Origin: Exiguobacterium sibiricum 7-3
GTDB lineage: Bacteria; Bacillota; Bacilli; Exiguobacteriales; Exiguobacteriaceae
Reading direction: 5' to 3'
Assembly: GCF_000620865.1 (NCBI RefSeq)
Contig: NZ_KK211190.1
Coordinates: 1,501,971-1,565,970, forward strand
DNA: 64,000 bases
The notes under the pieces are model-generated. The model made no database searches. It was given only the letters and a program-made list of their open reading frames with translations, and was not told where the DNA came from. A program made the position numbers and the translations under genes. Positions 43,441 to 52,500 of the stretch are shown in pieces (the first letter of the stretch is position 1; the number at the start of each line of letters is the position of its first letter).

Positions 43441-44874
43441 TTACTGATCAACTCGATTAAAGCGTTTGGATTTTGCGAATACCAATGTCAGGATAAAGGA
43501 AACGATGACTGACAGTAACACTGCAATTAAAAAGTCGATGATACTACCGGATTTCATCGTGACGAAGCCTGTGATTCCGGCAGGACCGGGCGCGACATTC
43601 AAGATTTTTGTAAATGCCGCGTAGGCTCCACCTACCGCTGACCCTAACATCGCCGCATAAAATGGATACTTCAAACGAAGATTGACACCAAACATAGCGG
43701 GCTCCGTAATCCCGAGCAGCGCGGATAATCCGGATGAAACACCGATACTTTTTAATTTCGAATCGCGTGTCGTGAGCATCGCAGCAAATGTTGCGCCGCC
43801 TTGCGCCACGTTATTACAGGCGACCAGCGCCAGTAAAAAGGATCCGCCACCTGCAATCAGCTGGATATCAACCGGTAACAAACTATGATGCATACCGGTC
43901 AATGTCAACGGAGCTAAAAATAGTCCGAAAATCGCACCACCGACGAATCCTAACGTGTCGTACATCCAAACGAGGCTTTCGGCAAGGACATTCCCCGCAC
44001 TCCGCATCACACCTCCGATAAAAACAAACGTCAAGACGGCCGTAATGAAAACTGACAACAATGGAGTCAGCAAATTATCGAGTGCAGACGGCATGATTCT
44101 GCGAATCCGTTTTTCTGTAAAGGCTAATACGAAAGACGAGGCTAGGACAGGTAAGACCGTTCCCTGGTAGCCCACTTTCTCAATTTCAAACCCGAATATG
44201 TTCCACGTCGGAACGGTCTGATCAATGACTGCCTGACCGTATCCATAAGCGTTCAGCAAGTCCGGATGCACCATAATCATCCCGATGACGGCTCCCAGGT
44301 AGGGATTCCCACCAAAAATCCGAGTCGCCGAGAAGCCAATTAATATCGGTAAGAAAACAAAAGCAGCATTCGCGAAGAGATTGATCATGCTCGCCAAGTC
44401 TTCAATTCCAGGGTAAAGATCAATCAACGATTTTCCGCTGATGAACAGTCCCTGAGATGTCAGGACATTGTTGATTCCCATCAGTAAACCGGCTGCGACA
44501 AGCGCCGGAATGACCGGAACGAAAATGTCCGACAATAATTTAATCAAACGTTGAAAGCGATTCATTTTTTGGTCAGCATCTTTTTTTACGTCATTTTTGT
44601 TCGAAGTCTCGATGCCCGCAAGTTGGATGAATTCCCGGTAAACTTCGTCGACCGTACCGGCTCCGATGATGACTTGGAATTGTCCGCCACTTAAAAATTG
44701 ACCTTTGACTAAATCGATTTCCTCTAATACTTTCGTGTTGACGCGCTTGTCATCCTGCAGGACAAGGCGCAGCCGTGTCGCACAGTGCGAGGCACTGATG
44801 ACATTACCCCGGCCGCCAATCGCTTCCAGAATTTCATCTGCTACCACGTCGTATGTATTTTGCTTAATCTTCAT
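43441..44874 (-). CDS. treP: Trehalose-type PTS EIIBC component
   Basis: A 477-residue PTS permease: EIIB (about 1-80) with the phosphorylated cysteine in SHCATRLRL, then EIIC with about ten membrane segments (LLMGINNVLTSQGLF, GMHHSLLPVDIQLI). It has no EIIA domain, so phosphate must come from an EIIA elsewhere. Sugar specificity (trehalose) is inferred from the linked phosphotrehalase. GAGGAG gives ATG 44874, overlapping the hydrolase stop by 11 bp. Confidence 0.9.
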   Translation of the reverse strand: MKIKQNTYDVVADEILEAIGGRGNVISASHCATRLRLVLQDDKRVNTKVLEEIDLVKGQFLSGGQFQVIIGAGTVDEVYREFIQLAGIETSNKNDVKKDADQKMNRFQRLIKLLSDIFVPVIPALVAAGLLMGINNVLTSQGLFISGKSLIDLYPGIEDLASMINLFANAAFVFLPILIGFSATRIFGGNPYLGAVIGMIMVHPDLLNAYGYGQAVIDQTVPTWNIFGFEIEKVGYQGTVLPVLASSFVLAFTEKRIRRIMPSALDNLLTPLLSVFITAVLTFVFIGGVMRSAGNVLAESLVWMYDTLGFVGGAIFGLFLAPLTLTGMHHSLLPVDIQLIAGGGSFLLALVACNNVAQGGATFAAMLTTRDSKLKSIGVSSGLSALLGITEPAMFGVNLRLKYPFYAAMLGSAVGGAYAAFTKILNVAPGPAGITGFVTMKSGSIIDFLIAVLLSVIVSFILTLVFAKSKRFNRVDQ

Positions 44875-46516
44875 TCCCTGATTCTCCTCTTTTCTCAAGA
44901 TACATGATGGCTTCATACGGACGCAGATACACGTCTTCCAGTTCAACGGAAGAATCTTTATAATTGCTACTCAAAATGATCCGTTTTTCCGCTCCCGGTA
45001 AGACGATTGAGACGGGTTGTTCATAAAAGTTACAGACGACGACAAGTGTCTTGCCTTGAAAATGACGCTCGTATGCAAAGACTTGTTCATGTTGTTCAAA
45101 AATCAATCTAAAGGATCCATACACAAGGACATCATATTTTTTCCGGAGGGCAATCAATGTCTGGTAATGATAAAAGATGGAGTCCGGATCATGTAGTGCC
45201 TGCTCGACATTGATATCCTCATGATTTTCGTTGAGTTTCATCCATGGTGTCGCGTCTGAAAACCCGGCATGCCGGTCCCGATTCCACTGCATGGGCGTCC
45301 GTGCATTGTCTCTCGCCTTTAATCGGATGGCTGCCATCGTTTGTTCATGACTGAACCCTTTTTTAATCCGTTCGCGGTATATGTTTTGTGTTTCGATATC
45401 TTTATAATCCGCGAGGGAGGCATAAGCCGCATTCGTCATCCCAATCTCTTCCCCTTGATAAATATAAGGGGTTCCCTGCATCCCGTGTAAAAGTGTTGCC
45501 AACATTTTTGCTGATTCCACTCGAAATTCCTGATCGTTTCCCCATCTGGAAACAATCCGCGGCAAGTCGTGATTATTCCAAAACAAACTGTTCCATCCGT
45601 TAGAATGAAGAGCTGTTTGCCATGTATTCAAAACACGCTTCAACTCTGTTAATACGAGCGGTTGTACATCCCAACGTTGTTTTCCAGGGATTTTATCCAA
45701 TTGAAGATGCTCGAACTGAAATACCATACTCAATTCCTGCCGTTTCGGGTCAGAGTAGAGCGGTGCATTTTCTGGTGTCGCTCCCCACGTCTCACCGACC
45801 GTCAATAAATCATGGCGTCCAAATGTATGCTCGTACATCTCTTGTAAGTACGGATGAAGCATTGGTCCGTTTTCCTTGATATGATTGTCCGGCTCTTTAC
45901 CAATCAAATCGATGACGTCCATTCGGAATCCGCTCACCCCTTTATCGATCCAAAAATTCATCATGTCATAGATGTCATGACGTAACTTTCGATTCGACCA
46001 GTTTAGATCAGGTTGTGCGTCGCTGTAGAAATGTAAGTAATACTGATTCGTTTCAGCATGCCATTTCCATGCCGCCCCACCAAAGTTAGACTGCAACTCA
46101 TTCGGAACCCCACCCTTTACAGGATCACGCCATATATAATAATCGCGGAACGGATTATCTTGCGCTTGTAATGCTTGTTGGAACCAGTGATGCTGATCTG
46201 ACGTATGATTGACGACCAAATCCATGATCAGTCGGATACCACGATTTTTACATGCCTCAATCAGCTGTTCAAAATCTTCCATCGTGCCATATTCAGGCGA
46301 AATCGAATAGTAATCACTAATATCATATCCGTTATCGATTTGAGGCGATTGATAGACAGGACATAACCAGATCACATCTGCTCCTAACCTTTTGATGTAA
46401 TCTAACTTCTGGATAACACCCTTTAAATCGCCTATACTTGTATCTGGACGACCAGCTTTAAAACTTTTTGGATAAATTTGATAAATCACACTTGTGTGCC
46501 ACCATTTTTTAATCAT
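44864..46516 (-). CDS. treA: Alpha,alpha-phosphotrehalase (GH13)
   Basis: A 550-residue GH13 enzyme. The catalytic nucleophile is in SGFRMDVIDLIG, the acid in LLTVGETWGA, and the transition-state aspartate in NNHDLPRIVSRWG; start WWHTSVIYQIYPKSFK is typical. It hydrolyses trehalose 6-phosphate to glucose and glucose 6-phosphate in the cytoplasm after PTS uptake. Other GH13 activities (oligo-1,6-glucosidase) are possible on sequence alone. It precedes treP in an operon divergent from an AraC regulator. Confidence 0.9.
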   Translation of the reverse strand: MIKKWWHTSVIYQIYPKSFKAGRPDTSIGDLKGVIQKLDYIKRLGADVIWLCPVYQSPQIDNGYDISDYYSISPEYGTMEDFEQLIEACKNRGIRLIMDLVVNHTSDQHHWFQQALQAQDNPFRDYYIWRDPVKGGVPNELQSNFGGAAWKWHAETNQYYLHFYSDAQPDLNWSNRKLRHDIYDMMNFWIDKGVSGFRMDVIDLIGKEPDNHIKENGPMLHPYLQEMYEHTFGRHDLLTVGETWGATPENAPLYSDPKRQELSMVFQFEHLQLDKIPGKQRWDVQPLVLTELKRVLNTWQTALHSNGWNSLFWNNHDLPRIVSRWGNDQEFRVESAKMLATLLHGMQGTPYIYQGEEIGMTNAAYASLADYKDIETQNIYRERIKKGFSHEQTMAAIRLKARDNARTPMQWNRDRHAGFSDATPWMKLNENHEDINVEQALHDPDSIFYHYQTLIALRKKYDVLVYGSFRLIFEQHEQVFAYERHFQGKTLVVVCNFYEQPVSIVLPGAEKRIILSSNYKDSSVELEDVYLRPYEAIMYLEKRGESGNED

Positions 46517-46535
46517 TTCTTTTCACACCCCTTGT

Positions 46536-46549
46536 TGAAAACCCTTACA
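46536..46549. promoter_or_regulatory. Candidate catabolite-responsive (cre) element
   Basis: TGAAAACCCTTACA differs from the CcpA consensus TGWAANCGNTNWCA only in the central G. It lies 20 bp upstream of treA in the divergent promoter region. Because the central CG is usually conserved, the assignment is tentative. Confidence 0.4.
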
Positions 46550-46635
46550 AGAAGTAGTGTAGCCGTTTTCGAAAGCAATATTCTTGTACAAAAATGAATA
46601 ATAAATAGCACATTTTTGACAAAGGAGAAATTAGG

Positions 46636-47520
46636 ATGCATCTTCAGCAAGAGTTGCGCGAGACTTCAATTCATGGGACATTGGATTTTCCGTTACATAT
46701 TTACAGTAAACAAAAACCGAATGGTTATCATGTCGGTTTTCATTGGCATAAAGAGATTGAACTGATTTTTGTCGAGGCGGGCGAACTGGTTCTTGCCCTT
46801 GATTCGGAGGTCCATCTTTTACAGGCGGGGGATATCGCACTGATCAATGCCGAGGATTTACATCAATTATCAGCGTCCGGTTCGTCTTTTCATCACGCAA
46901 TCGTTTTTCACCCGAAGATGTTTGGCTTTGATTATCCGGATGCCATCCAAACACATTACATCCGACCCTTGATTTCAAACAAAGTCCGCTTTCGTTCCGT
47001 ACACGAACTGCCTGAAGCAGTTCGTCTTCAACTACGGACGTACATTCAAGAAATCATTCAGCACTACGAGGAAGCGAATCAATTAAAGTTATTCCATGTC
47101 AAAACGATTCTTTTCCAACTTCTTTATGTGCTGTTTAAAGAGGATGTGTTTGAGCCGGTTCAACCTGAAATGAAGCGGAAACAAGCAAACATTCAAAAAA
47201 TCCTGACGTATATCACGGAACAGTATGCCACTAAAATCACGATGGAGGATTTAGCAGGAATCGTCCAAATGAACACTTCCTATTTTTCACGGTATTTTAA
47301 AAGCGTGATTGGGGTTTCACCGCTCCATTATTTGAATCAGTATCGGTGTGAACAAGCTGCCATCTTGTTACGCGAGACCGATTATCTTGTTCTTGATATC
47401 GCATTGATGACCGGGTTTGACCATTTCAGCTACTTCATCAAAAAATTTAAACAAGTCAAACAAATGACACCTTCTGAATTTAGAAAAGCGCATGCTGCTT
47501 TTTCCTCCCATCGCGTTTGA
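46636..47520 (+). CDS. AraC-family transcriptional regulator
   Basis: A 294-residue regulator: N-terminal cupin sensor (GFHWHKEIELIFVEAGELVL in parts, DIALINAEDLHQL) and C-terminal double helix-turn-helix (TMEDLAGIVQMNTSYFSRYF, then DIALMTGFDHFSYFIKKFK). AAAGGAG before ATG 46636. Divergent from the trehalose operon, so it is its likely activator. Bacillus relatives normally use GntR-type TreR instead. Confidence 0.92.
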   Translation: MHLQQELRETSIHGTLDFPLHIYSKQKPNGYHVGFHWHKEIELIFVEAGELVLALDSEVHLLQAGDIALINAEDLHQLSASGSSFHHAIVFHPKMFGFDYPDAIQTHYIRPLISNKVRFRSVHELPEAVRLQLRTYIQEIIQHYEEANQLKLFHVKTILFQLLYVLFKEDVFEPVQPEMKRKQANIQKILTYITEQYATKITMEDLAGIVQMNTSYFSRYFKSVIGVSPLHYLNQYRCEQAAILLRETDYLVLDIALMTGFDHFSYFIKKFKQVKQMTPSEFRKAHAAFSSHRV

Positions 47521-47563
47521 ATTCAAGTAAATTTTTCATTCAGATGCACTAACAGCAAGGCAA

Positions 47564-47610
47564 CAAAAAATGCTTATACCGATTTAGCGTTCCGGCATAA
47601 GCATTTTTTG
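47564..47610. terminator. Bidirectional terminator
   Basis: AAAAAATGCTTAT pairs with ATAAGCATTTTTT, with an inner CCG/CGG stem; convergent genes on both sides. Confidence 0.9.
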
Positions 47611-47630
47611 ATAACTCATGATAATTCCTT

Positions 47631-47996
47631 TCATTTGATTCCCAAATTCTCGAGATACGTCGTTTTTGCCTTGTCGAGTTGATCGGACACCGTCTTTCTA
47701 TCCGTCACCCGGACGTACCGGTCACCCTGCTTTTGGTAAACACTTTTTTTATCTCCCTGCAGAGGTGCATCATGGTACAGTTCAATCCAGTCCCCGTCAT
47801 CACTGACTTCAATTCCCGTTTCTTTTCGGATAATCGGATCGTGATTCTGCCGAACGAGTTCCTCGTTTTCCAGTTTGATCACGGTCTCAATGGATTCATT
47901 AAATTTCTTTTTATAGTCAGGGGCCGGTGGTTCCCGGAACTGATAAAAAATCAGTATGGCACCGAGACCGGCAACAAGCATCTTCCGAAAATTCAT
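47631..47996 (-). CDS. Unknown secreted or membrane-anchored protein
   Basis: A 121-residue protein with one N-terminal hydrophobic segment (MLVAGLGAILIFYQF) and a charged extracytoplasmic part (about 95 residues). No cysteine or lipobox. AGGAGGG before ATG 47996. Not recognised. Confidence 0.6.
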   Translation of the reverse strand: MNFRKMLVAGLGAILIFYQFREPPAPDYKKKFNESIETVIKLENEELVRQNHDPIIRKETGIEVSDDGDWIELYHDAPLQGDKKSVYQKQGDRYVRVTDRKTVSDQLDKAKTTYLENLGIK

Positions 47997-48029
47997 CTGT
48001 ACCCTCCTTTGATAGTTGGTCCTGATTTT

Positions 48030-48572
48030 TTAAAACTGGTCGACGATCCGTAAATCAGACCGCTTGTCCCATCGTTTGTCGGTAACTCGTTTTTGAAAGA
48101 TGATATGACGCGGTAATCCTTTTGAGAACAGCGGGGTCGGGCGAATCGTTCGGGTATGTAAATCGGCTACGCCGTAGGCCAGATACAACTGGAACTGTCC
48201 GTCTGTTAACTTCGCTGCAATCGCCGTCACCGTCTCCGGAAAATGCGCGATCGCGTCACAGGTCGATTGATACGGCGGTAACTCGTTTTTCAGATGCATC
48301 CGCGCCTGATTTTTAACGGACCACGGCAACGGTTGCCAAGATTTCAATTGCTCTTCGTACTGTTTTTCCGTCGCTTCCGATCTATCGGTCGCGTCGTAAT
48401 AGACGACATCAATGTCCTGTTCATCCGTCAAAGTCAGTCCCCAAATCAACGACCGGATGTAACCAGCGCAAATCCAGGCATCCGGCAGTCCGAGCCGGTC
48501 GACGAGGATTAACTGTTCGCGCAGTGTTTCATTTTCGCGTAATGCATGGTGAATTTCGTTTGTTTCCTGCAT
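48030..48572 (-). CDS. Nucleotidyltransferase-like protein (DUF925/NTP_transf_6 type)
   Basis: A 180-residue protein with AWICAGYIRSLIWGL and DEQDIDVVYYDA, the GxxR and DxDxxY pattern of minimal nucleotidyltransferases, then SPxxxD-like IAHFPETVTAIAAKL. It may adenylylate or otherwise modify a substrate. The ribosome site GGGGG before ATG 48572 is weak; the frame reaches 48608. It overlaps the membrane gene upstream only in that longer form. Confidence 0.8.
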   Translation of the reverse strand: MQETNEIHHALRENETLREQLILVDRLGLPDAWICAGYIRSLIWGLTLTDEQDIDVVYYDATDRSEATEKQYEEQLKSWQPLPWSVKNQARMHLKNELPPYQSTCDAIAHFPETVTAIAAKLTDGQFQLYLAYGVADLHTRTIRPTPLFSKGLPRHIIFQKRVTDKRWDKRSDLRIVDQF

Positions 48573-48586
48573 TGCTATGCCCCCAT

Positions 48587-49063
48587 TTAAGTCTTCAGCT
48601 TCTTCCACGTCTTCGGATAGGTCCGCAACTCTTTTTTCGTCGGATGCTCGGGATCGAGTACTTTTCCGCGGCGTTCAAGAACCGTATCCGTCAGTAAAAG
48701 CACAACGGCGAGCAACAGATAAACACCGATACTGGTGAAGAACGGCAGACTCAGATTTAATACGACCGGCAGAAAAAGACCGACCAATACGATGAAACAG
48801 TAATCAATTACGTACTGGATCTGGATGATCCGCTTCATTGCCGTGTTCGGTGTCAGCGCCATATCCCGGTTGACTTCTTTTGAGTGCAGACGGGCAATCA
48901 GGACCAGCGCAATGATGAGAACGGCGAACGGCCAGTAAGCCTCGCGATTGGCGACAATCAGGACAATACTTGTTCCGTACAATAGCGCACTCAATATGCG
49001 TTGTTTCATCAGACGCCGTTTTGCCTCCTGAATGAACCGGGTCCGCTCCTGTTTATTTTTCAT
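48587..49063 (-). CDS. Four-segment membrane protein (paralogue of 54394-54831)
   Basis: A 158-residue protein: N-terminal basic stretch NKQERTRFIQEAKRRLMKQR and four hydrophobic segments. It shares the start NKQER.. and layout, and the C-terminal (R/L)xDPE(H/Q)P motif, with the gene at 54394. Function unknown. GGGGAGG before ATG 49063. Confidence 0.68.
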   Translation of the reverse strand: MKNKQERTRFIQEAKRRLMKQRILSALLYGTSIVLIVANREAYWPFAVLIIALVLIARLHSKEVNRDMALTPNTAMKRIIQIQYVIDYCFIVLVGLFLPVVLNLSLPFFTSIGVYLLLAVVLLLTDTVLERRGKVLDPEHPTKKELRTYPKTWKKLKT

Positions 49064-49099
49064 GGATATTTCCTCCCCTTACCAGGACGGCGGGTCATT

Positions 49100-49240
49100 T
49101 CAATGATGGATATCCAGTTCGTGATCGTTTGACGTATACGCACGATCGCCCAAAGACCGTTCCCGGTAACCGCGTCGTGCCGCTAAAATCGTCATTCCTA
49201 CAGCAATCACGGCAAATATACCGATCATGATTATCGCCAT
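49100..49240 (-). CDS. Small membrane protein (46 residues)
   Basis: Leftward ORF: MAIIMIGIFAVIAVGMTIL then AARRGYRERSLGDRAYTSND and HELDIHH. One membrane helix and a polar tail. AAAAGGAGG is adjacent to the first ATG and about 12 bases before the second ATG (49228), so the true start is unsure. It lies 36 bp upstream of the four-segment membrane gene, same strand. Confidence 0.5.
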   Translation of the reverse strand: MAIIMIGIFAVIAVGMTILAARRGYRERSLGDRAYTSNDHELDIHH

Positions 49241-49466
49241 TCCTCCTTTTAGAAATCCGCTACTTATATCCTATTCGCTTCCATTTACCGGATGTCCTTT
49301 AACCAAATTAAGCAGTCATTCCGGACGATTCGTAAAAATAAATTGATGGAATTTTTAGATAATTATATCCATCCTGAACCAAAAAGGTTCTTTAATTGTA
49401 TATAATGGTAAAATAATCATTTTCACATGAAAAATATGTCACACAACTTTTAAGGGAGGAACTGTG

Positions 49467-49583
49467 ATGAGCGATGTACGTAAAAATCCAATCGTCATCC
49501 GAATGAATGAACCATCATTTATTGAACCTGTTGTTTCGTTTTTTTCTAGTCAAAGGATGATTGGAGGAACGGCTGATGCTTAA
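49467..49583 (+). CDS. 38-codon ORF overlapping the start of the giant permease
   Basis: ATG 49467 follows AAGGGAGGAACTGTG, a good ribosome site, and encodes 38 residues beginning MSDVRKNPIVIRMNEPSF and ending MIGGTADA. Its stop (49581-49583) overlaps the permease start (49576) by 8 bp. It may be a leader peptide that couples translation, or the remnant of a deleted ATPase gene; no ATPase motif is visible. Confidence 0.45.
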   Translation: MSDVRKNPIVIRMNEPSFIEPVVSFFSSQRMIGGTADA

Positions 49584-52500
49584 ATTCATCTGGAATTCCT
49601 GGTGGCGTAACAAGGAGCGGTTCATCCTGCTCCTCGTCGGTGTCCTGATTGTCAGCACCGGACTCAGTTATCTGATTGGGACGACGCAGGCGAACAACGG
49701 TACCGTCGTTGATGAACTGCAAAAGCGCTGGGGCTCGTCTTACGACATCGTCGTCCGGCCGCCGGACAGCCGCAGTGTAACGGAAGACTTGAAGCTGCTT
49801 GAGCCAAACTATATGAGCGGTCTCGACGGCGGCATCACAATGAAACAGTACAAGACGATTGAACAGATAAACGATATTGAAGTCGCGGCTCCGATCGCGA
49901 TGATCGGGAATTATTATGCGGATGCCCAGATTGGGACATACGATTTTAAAGAGCAAGGCATCTATAAAGTCACGATTCAAGATGTTCAGGATACCGGTTT
50001 ACAGCAAGAACAACAGACGAACTCTTACTTTTTAGGTGCCGGATGGTCTCCTTCCGAAAGCGATGGCCTGAATCGTGATCTTTCGCCGCAAGAGTTGGGA
50101 AAACAACCACTCATGGAGTTCGGTAGCGCAACGATGCTCGCCGGAATCGATCCAGAAGCAGAAGCCCGGCTCGTCGGTCTCGATCAAGCGACGAAAAAAG
50201 CGACACACAGCCGCTATTTCACAAAAGACGATATCGCGACAGACAACGGAGATGATGTATGGAACATCCCGTTGATTTTAAACAGTCATGAATACGTCGA
50301 TGCCTACCGGAAGTATCGCTACGAAAAAGTCGATGTTCCCTTAGTTAATGATTCGATGACCGAGACCGTCCAAGACATTATGAAAAAAGGCGGGAAATCG
50401 TATCTGAAGACGCTTCCGGTCCAACCTGCGAAAGTCTATAAGATTACGACAAATGAAACCTCTAAAAAACTGGTCAACGACATCTTAAAAGGCACGGTTC
50501 CGTCTAAACCAGCTGGAAGCTTCGACTGGATGTACTTGAAGCCCTCCTCCGTCGAATACCAGGCGCTCGCGAGTCCGTTCGCTACACGATGGCCGTTTGC
50601 CTATCAGGTCACACCACAGGAAGTGCCGGAAGATGTTCAATTGGCCAAACGAACGATGTACCGAAAAGTCCGGTCGTTTGGAGATACGTCTATCAATTTA
50701 AATTCCGTACCGAAGATGAATTTAAAGTTCATCGGTGTGTTCGATCCACAAAAACTGAACATTTCGAAGGATCCATTGACTGAGCTTCCGATGGAGACGT
50801 ACTTCCCGGCGAAGGCCCAATGGGTCATGGACAAAAACGAACGACCCGTTAATCCCATCCGTGACGTCAAGCCGACAAATGATCCGTATGACTTCCTGAC
50901 GAAACCGCCGTCGATGTTGACGACACTGGATGCGGCGTTCAAGCTCCGCGGCGACAAAGCCATCTCGGCCATCCGGATCAACGTCAAAGGGGTCGAAACG
51001 ATGAATGCGACGAGCGAAAAAAAATTGCAGGCTGTCGCTCAAGAGATTGAAGACAAGACGGGACTGATTACCGATGTGACACTCGGGTCCTCGCCGCAAC
51101 TCGCCCTGACCTATCTGCCCGGCTTAAAAAATGAATCGGCTTTAGGTTGGGTTCAGCAACCATGGATCAAACTCGGTTCCTCGATGGCGATTTTTCAAGA
51201 GGCGAAAGTCGGCATGAGCGGTGTCATCGCGAGTGTGATTGCGGTCGCGCTCGTTTATGTCTTCAGCTCGAACATCATCTTGCTCTATGCCCGCAAAAAA
51301 GAGTTTGCGATTTTACTGTCGCTCGGTTGGCGTCCGCGTCAGTTGTCGAAGCTGCTGTTTTTAGAGGCAACATTGCTCGGAACGTTTGTCGCCCTGATTT
51401 CCTGGACGATCCTCGGTTCGTTCTGGCTGACGACGGATCATCCGATCGCTCTCGTGCGGATTCTGTCGATCGGACTCGCCGGTCTGTTGATTTACTGGGG
51501 CGGCACGCTCGTCCCGATGGCTCTGATCCGCCGCATCCAGGCGTTTGAAAGCATGCGCTCCGGTGAAGTCTCAAAAGGTCGCCGTTTCGTCCGCTCCCAG
51601 TCCGTTTTCGGGATGAGTCTTAATCAGCTGTTCACGTACTGGCAACGGACGTTGCTGTCAATCGTCGCGATTGCCCTGCCGACCAGTCTGTTCATCTTCT
51701 TCCTGTTCGTGACGTTCCGACTGAAAGGTGTCTTGTATGCGACCTGGCTCGGCGAGTACGTCGCGCTTGAAGTCGGGACGATGCATTACGTCGCGATGGC
51801 GGTCGCCCTCTTGATCGCAATCCTGACGACAACGGAAATCATGTGGCAAAACGTCAATGAGCGGAAACCGCAACTCGCCGTCTTAAAAGCAACCGGTTGG
51901 CGCGACGGCTGGATCCGGCTGCTTGTCCTGACGGAAGGCATGTTGACCGGGTTATTCGCCGGTGTCATCGGTCTCTTACTTGCGCTCGCCATGATTGGAT
52001 ACGTCTATAACCAGTTCCCGGTCAATGAGCTGTTGTTCCTCAGTGTGATGCTGTTCATCCCGGTCGTGACCGGAGTGCTCGGTGCGCTGTTGCCGGCACA
52101 ACGGGCCGTCCGGATTACGCCGAATGCAGCGATCGGCAGTGTCTCCGTCAATACCCAGGCGACGGAACGCCGTTTTAAACTGGCCCTTGGCACGATCGGC
52201 GTCGTCTTAGCCGCTGGCGTCTCCAGCCTGTTCCTGTTTGCTGCAAACGAAGACATCACGCAAGCACCAAAACAGACGCAGGATAAATCGTTTGCCGTTC
52301 AAACGACCGGTACGAAAATCGCTGATTTAAAACAGACCGAGTCGAAGAAAACAGCGGCCGTTTCTCAGTCGGAAACCGACAAAAAAATCAAGAAGCTGAT
52401 GAAAAAAGGTATGGTGCAGACGACTCCAGGCGGCGAACGGATCAATAATCAGTTCTTTTATGTCGATCCGCTGATCGAGACACCAAAAGAGCTCGATTTA

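Noticed and set aside
46558-46571. TGTAGCCGTTTTCG as cre site
   Set aside because: Two mismatches to the CcpA consensus, including the conserved end; the site at 46536-46549 fits better.
49467-49583. Short ORF as remnant of an ABC ATPase
   Set aside because: No Walker A, signature or Walker B sequence is visible, so the claim is not made beyond mention as an alternative.
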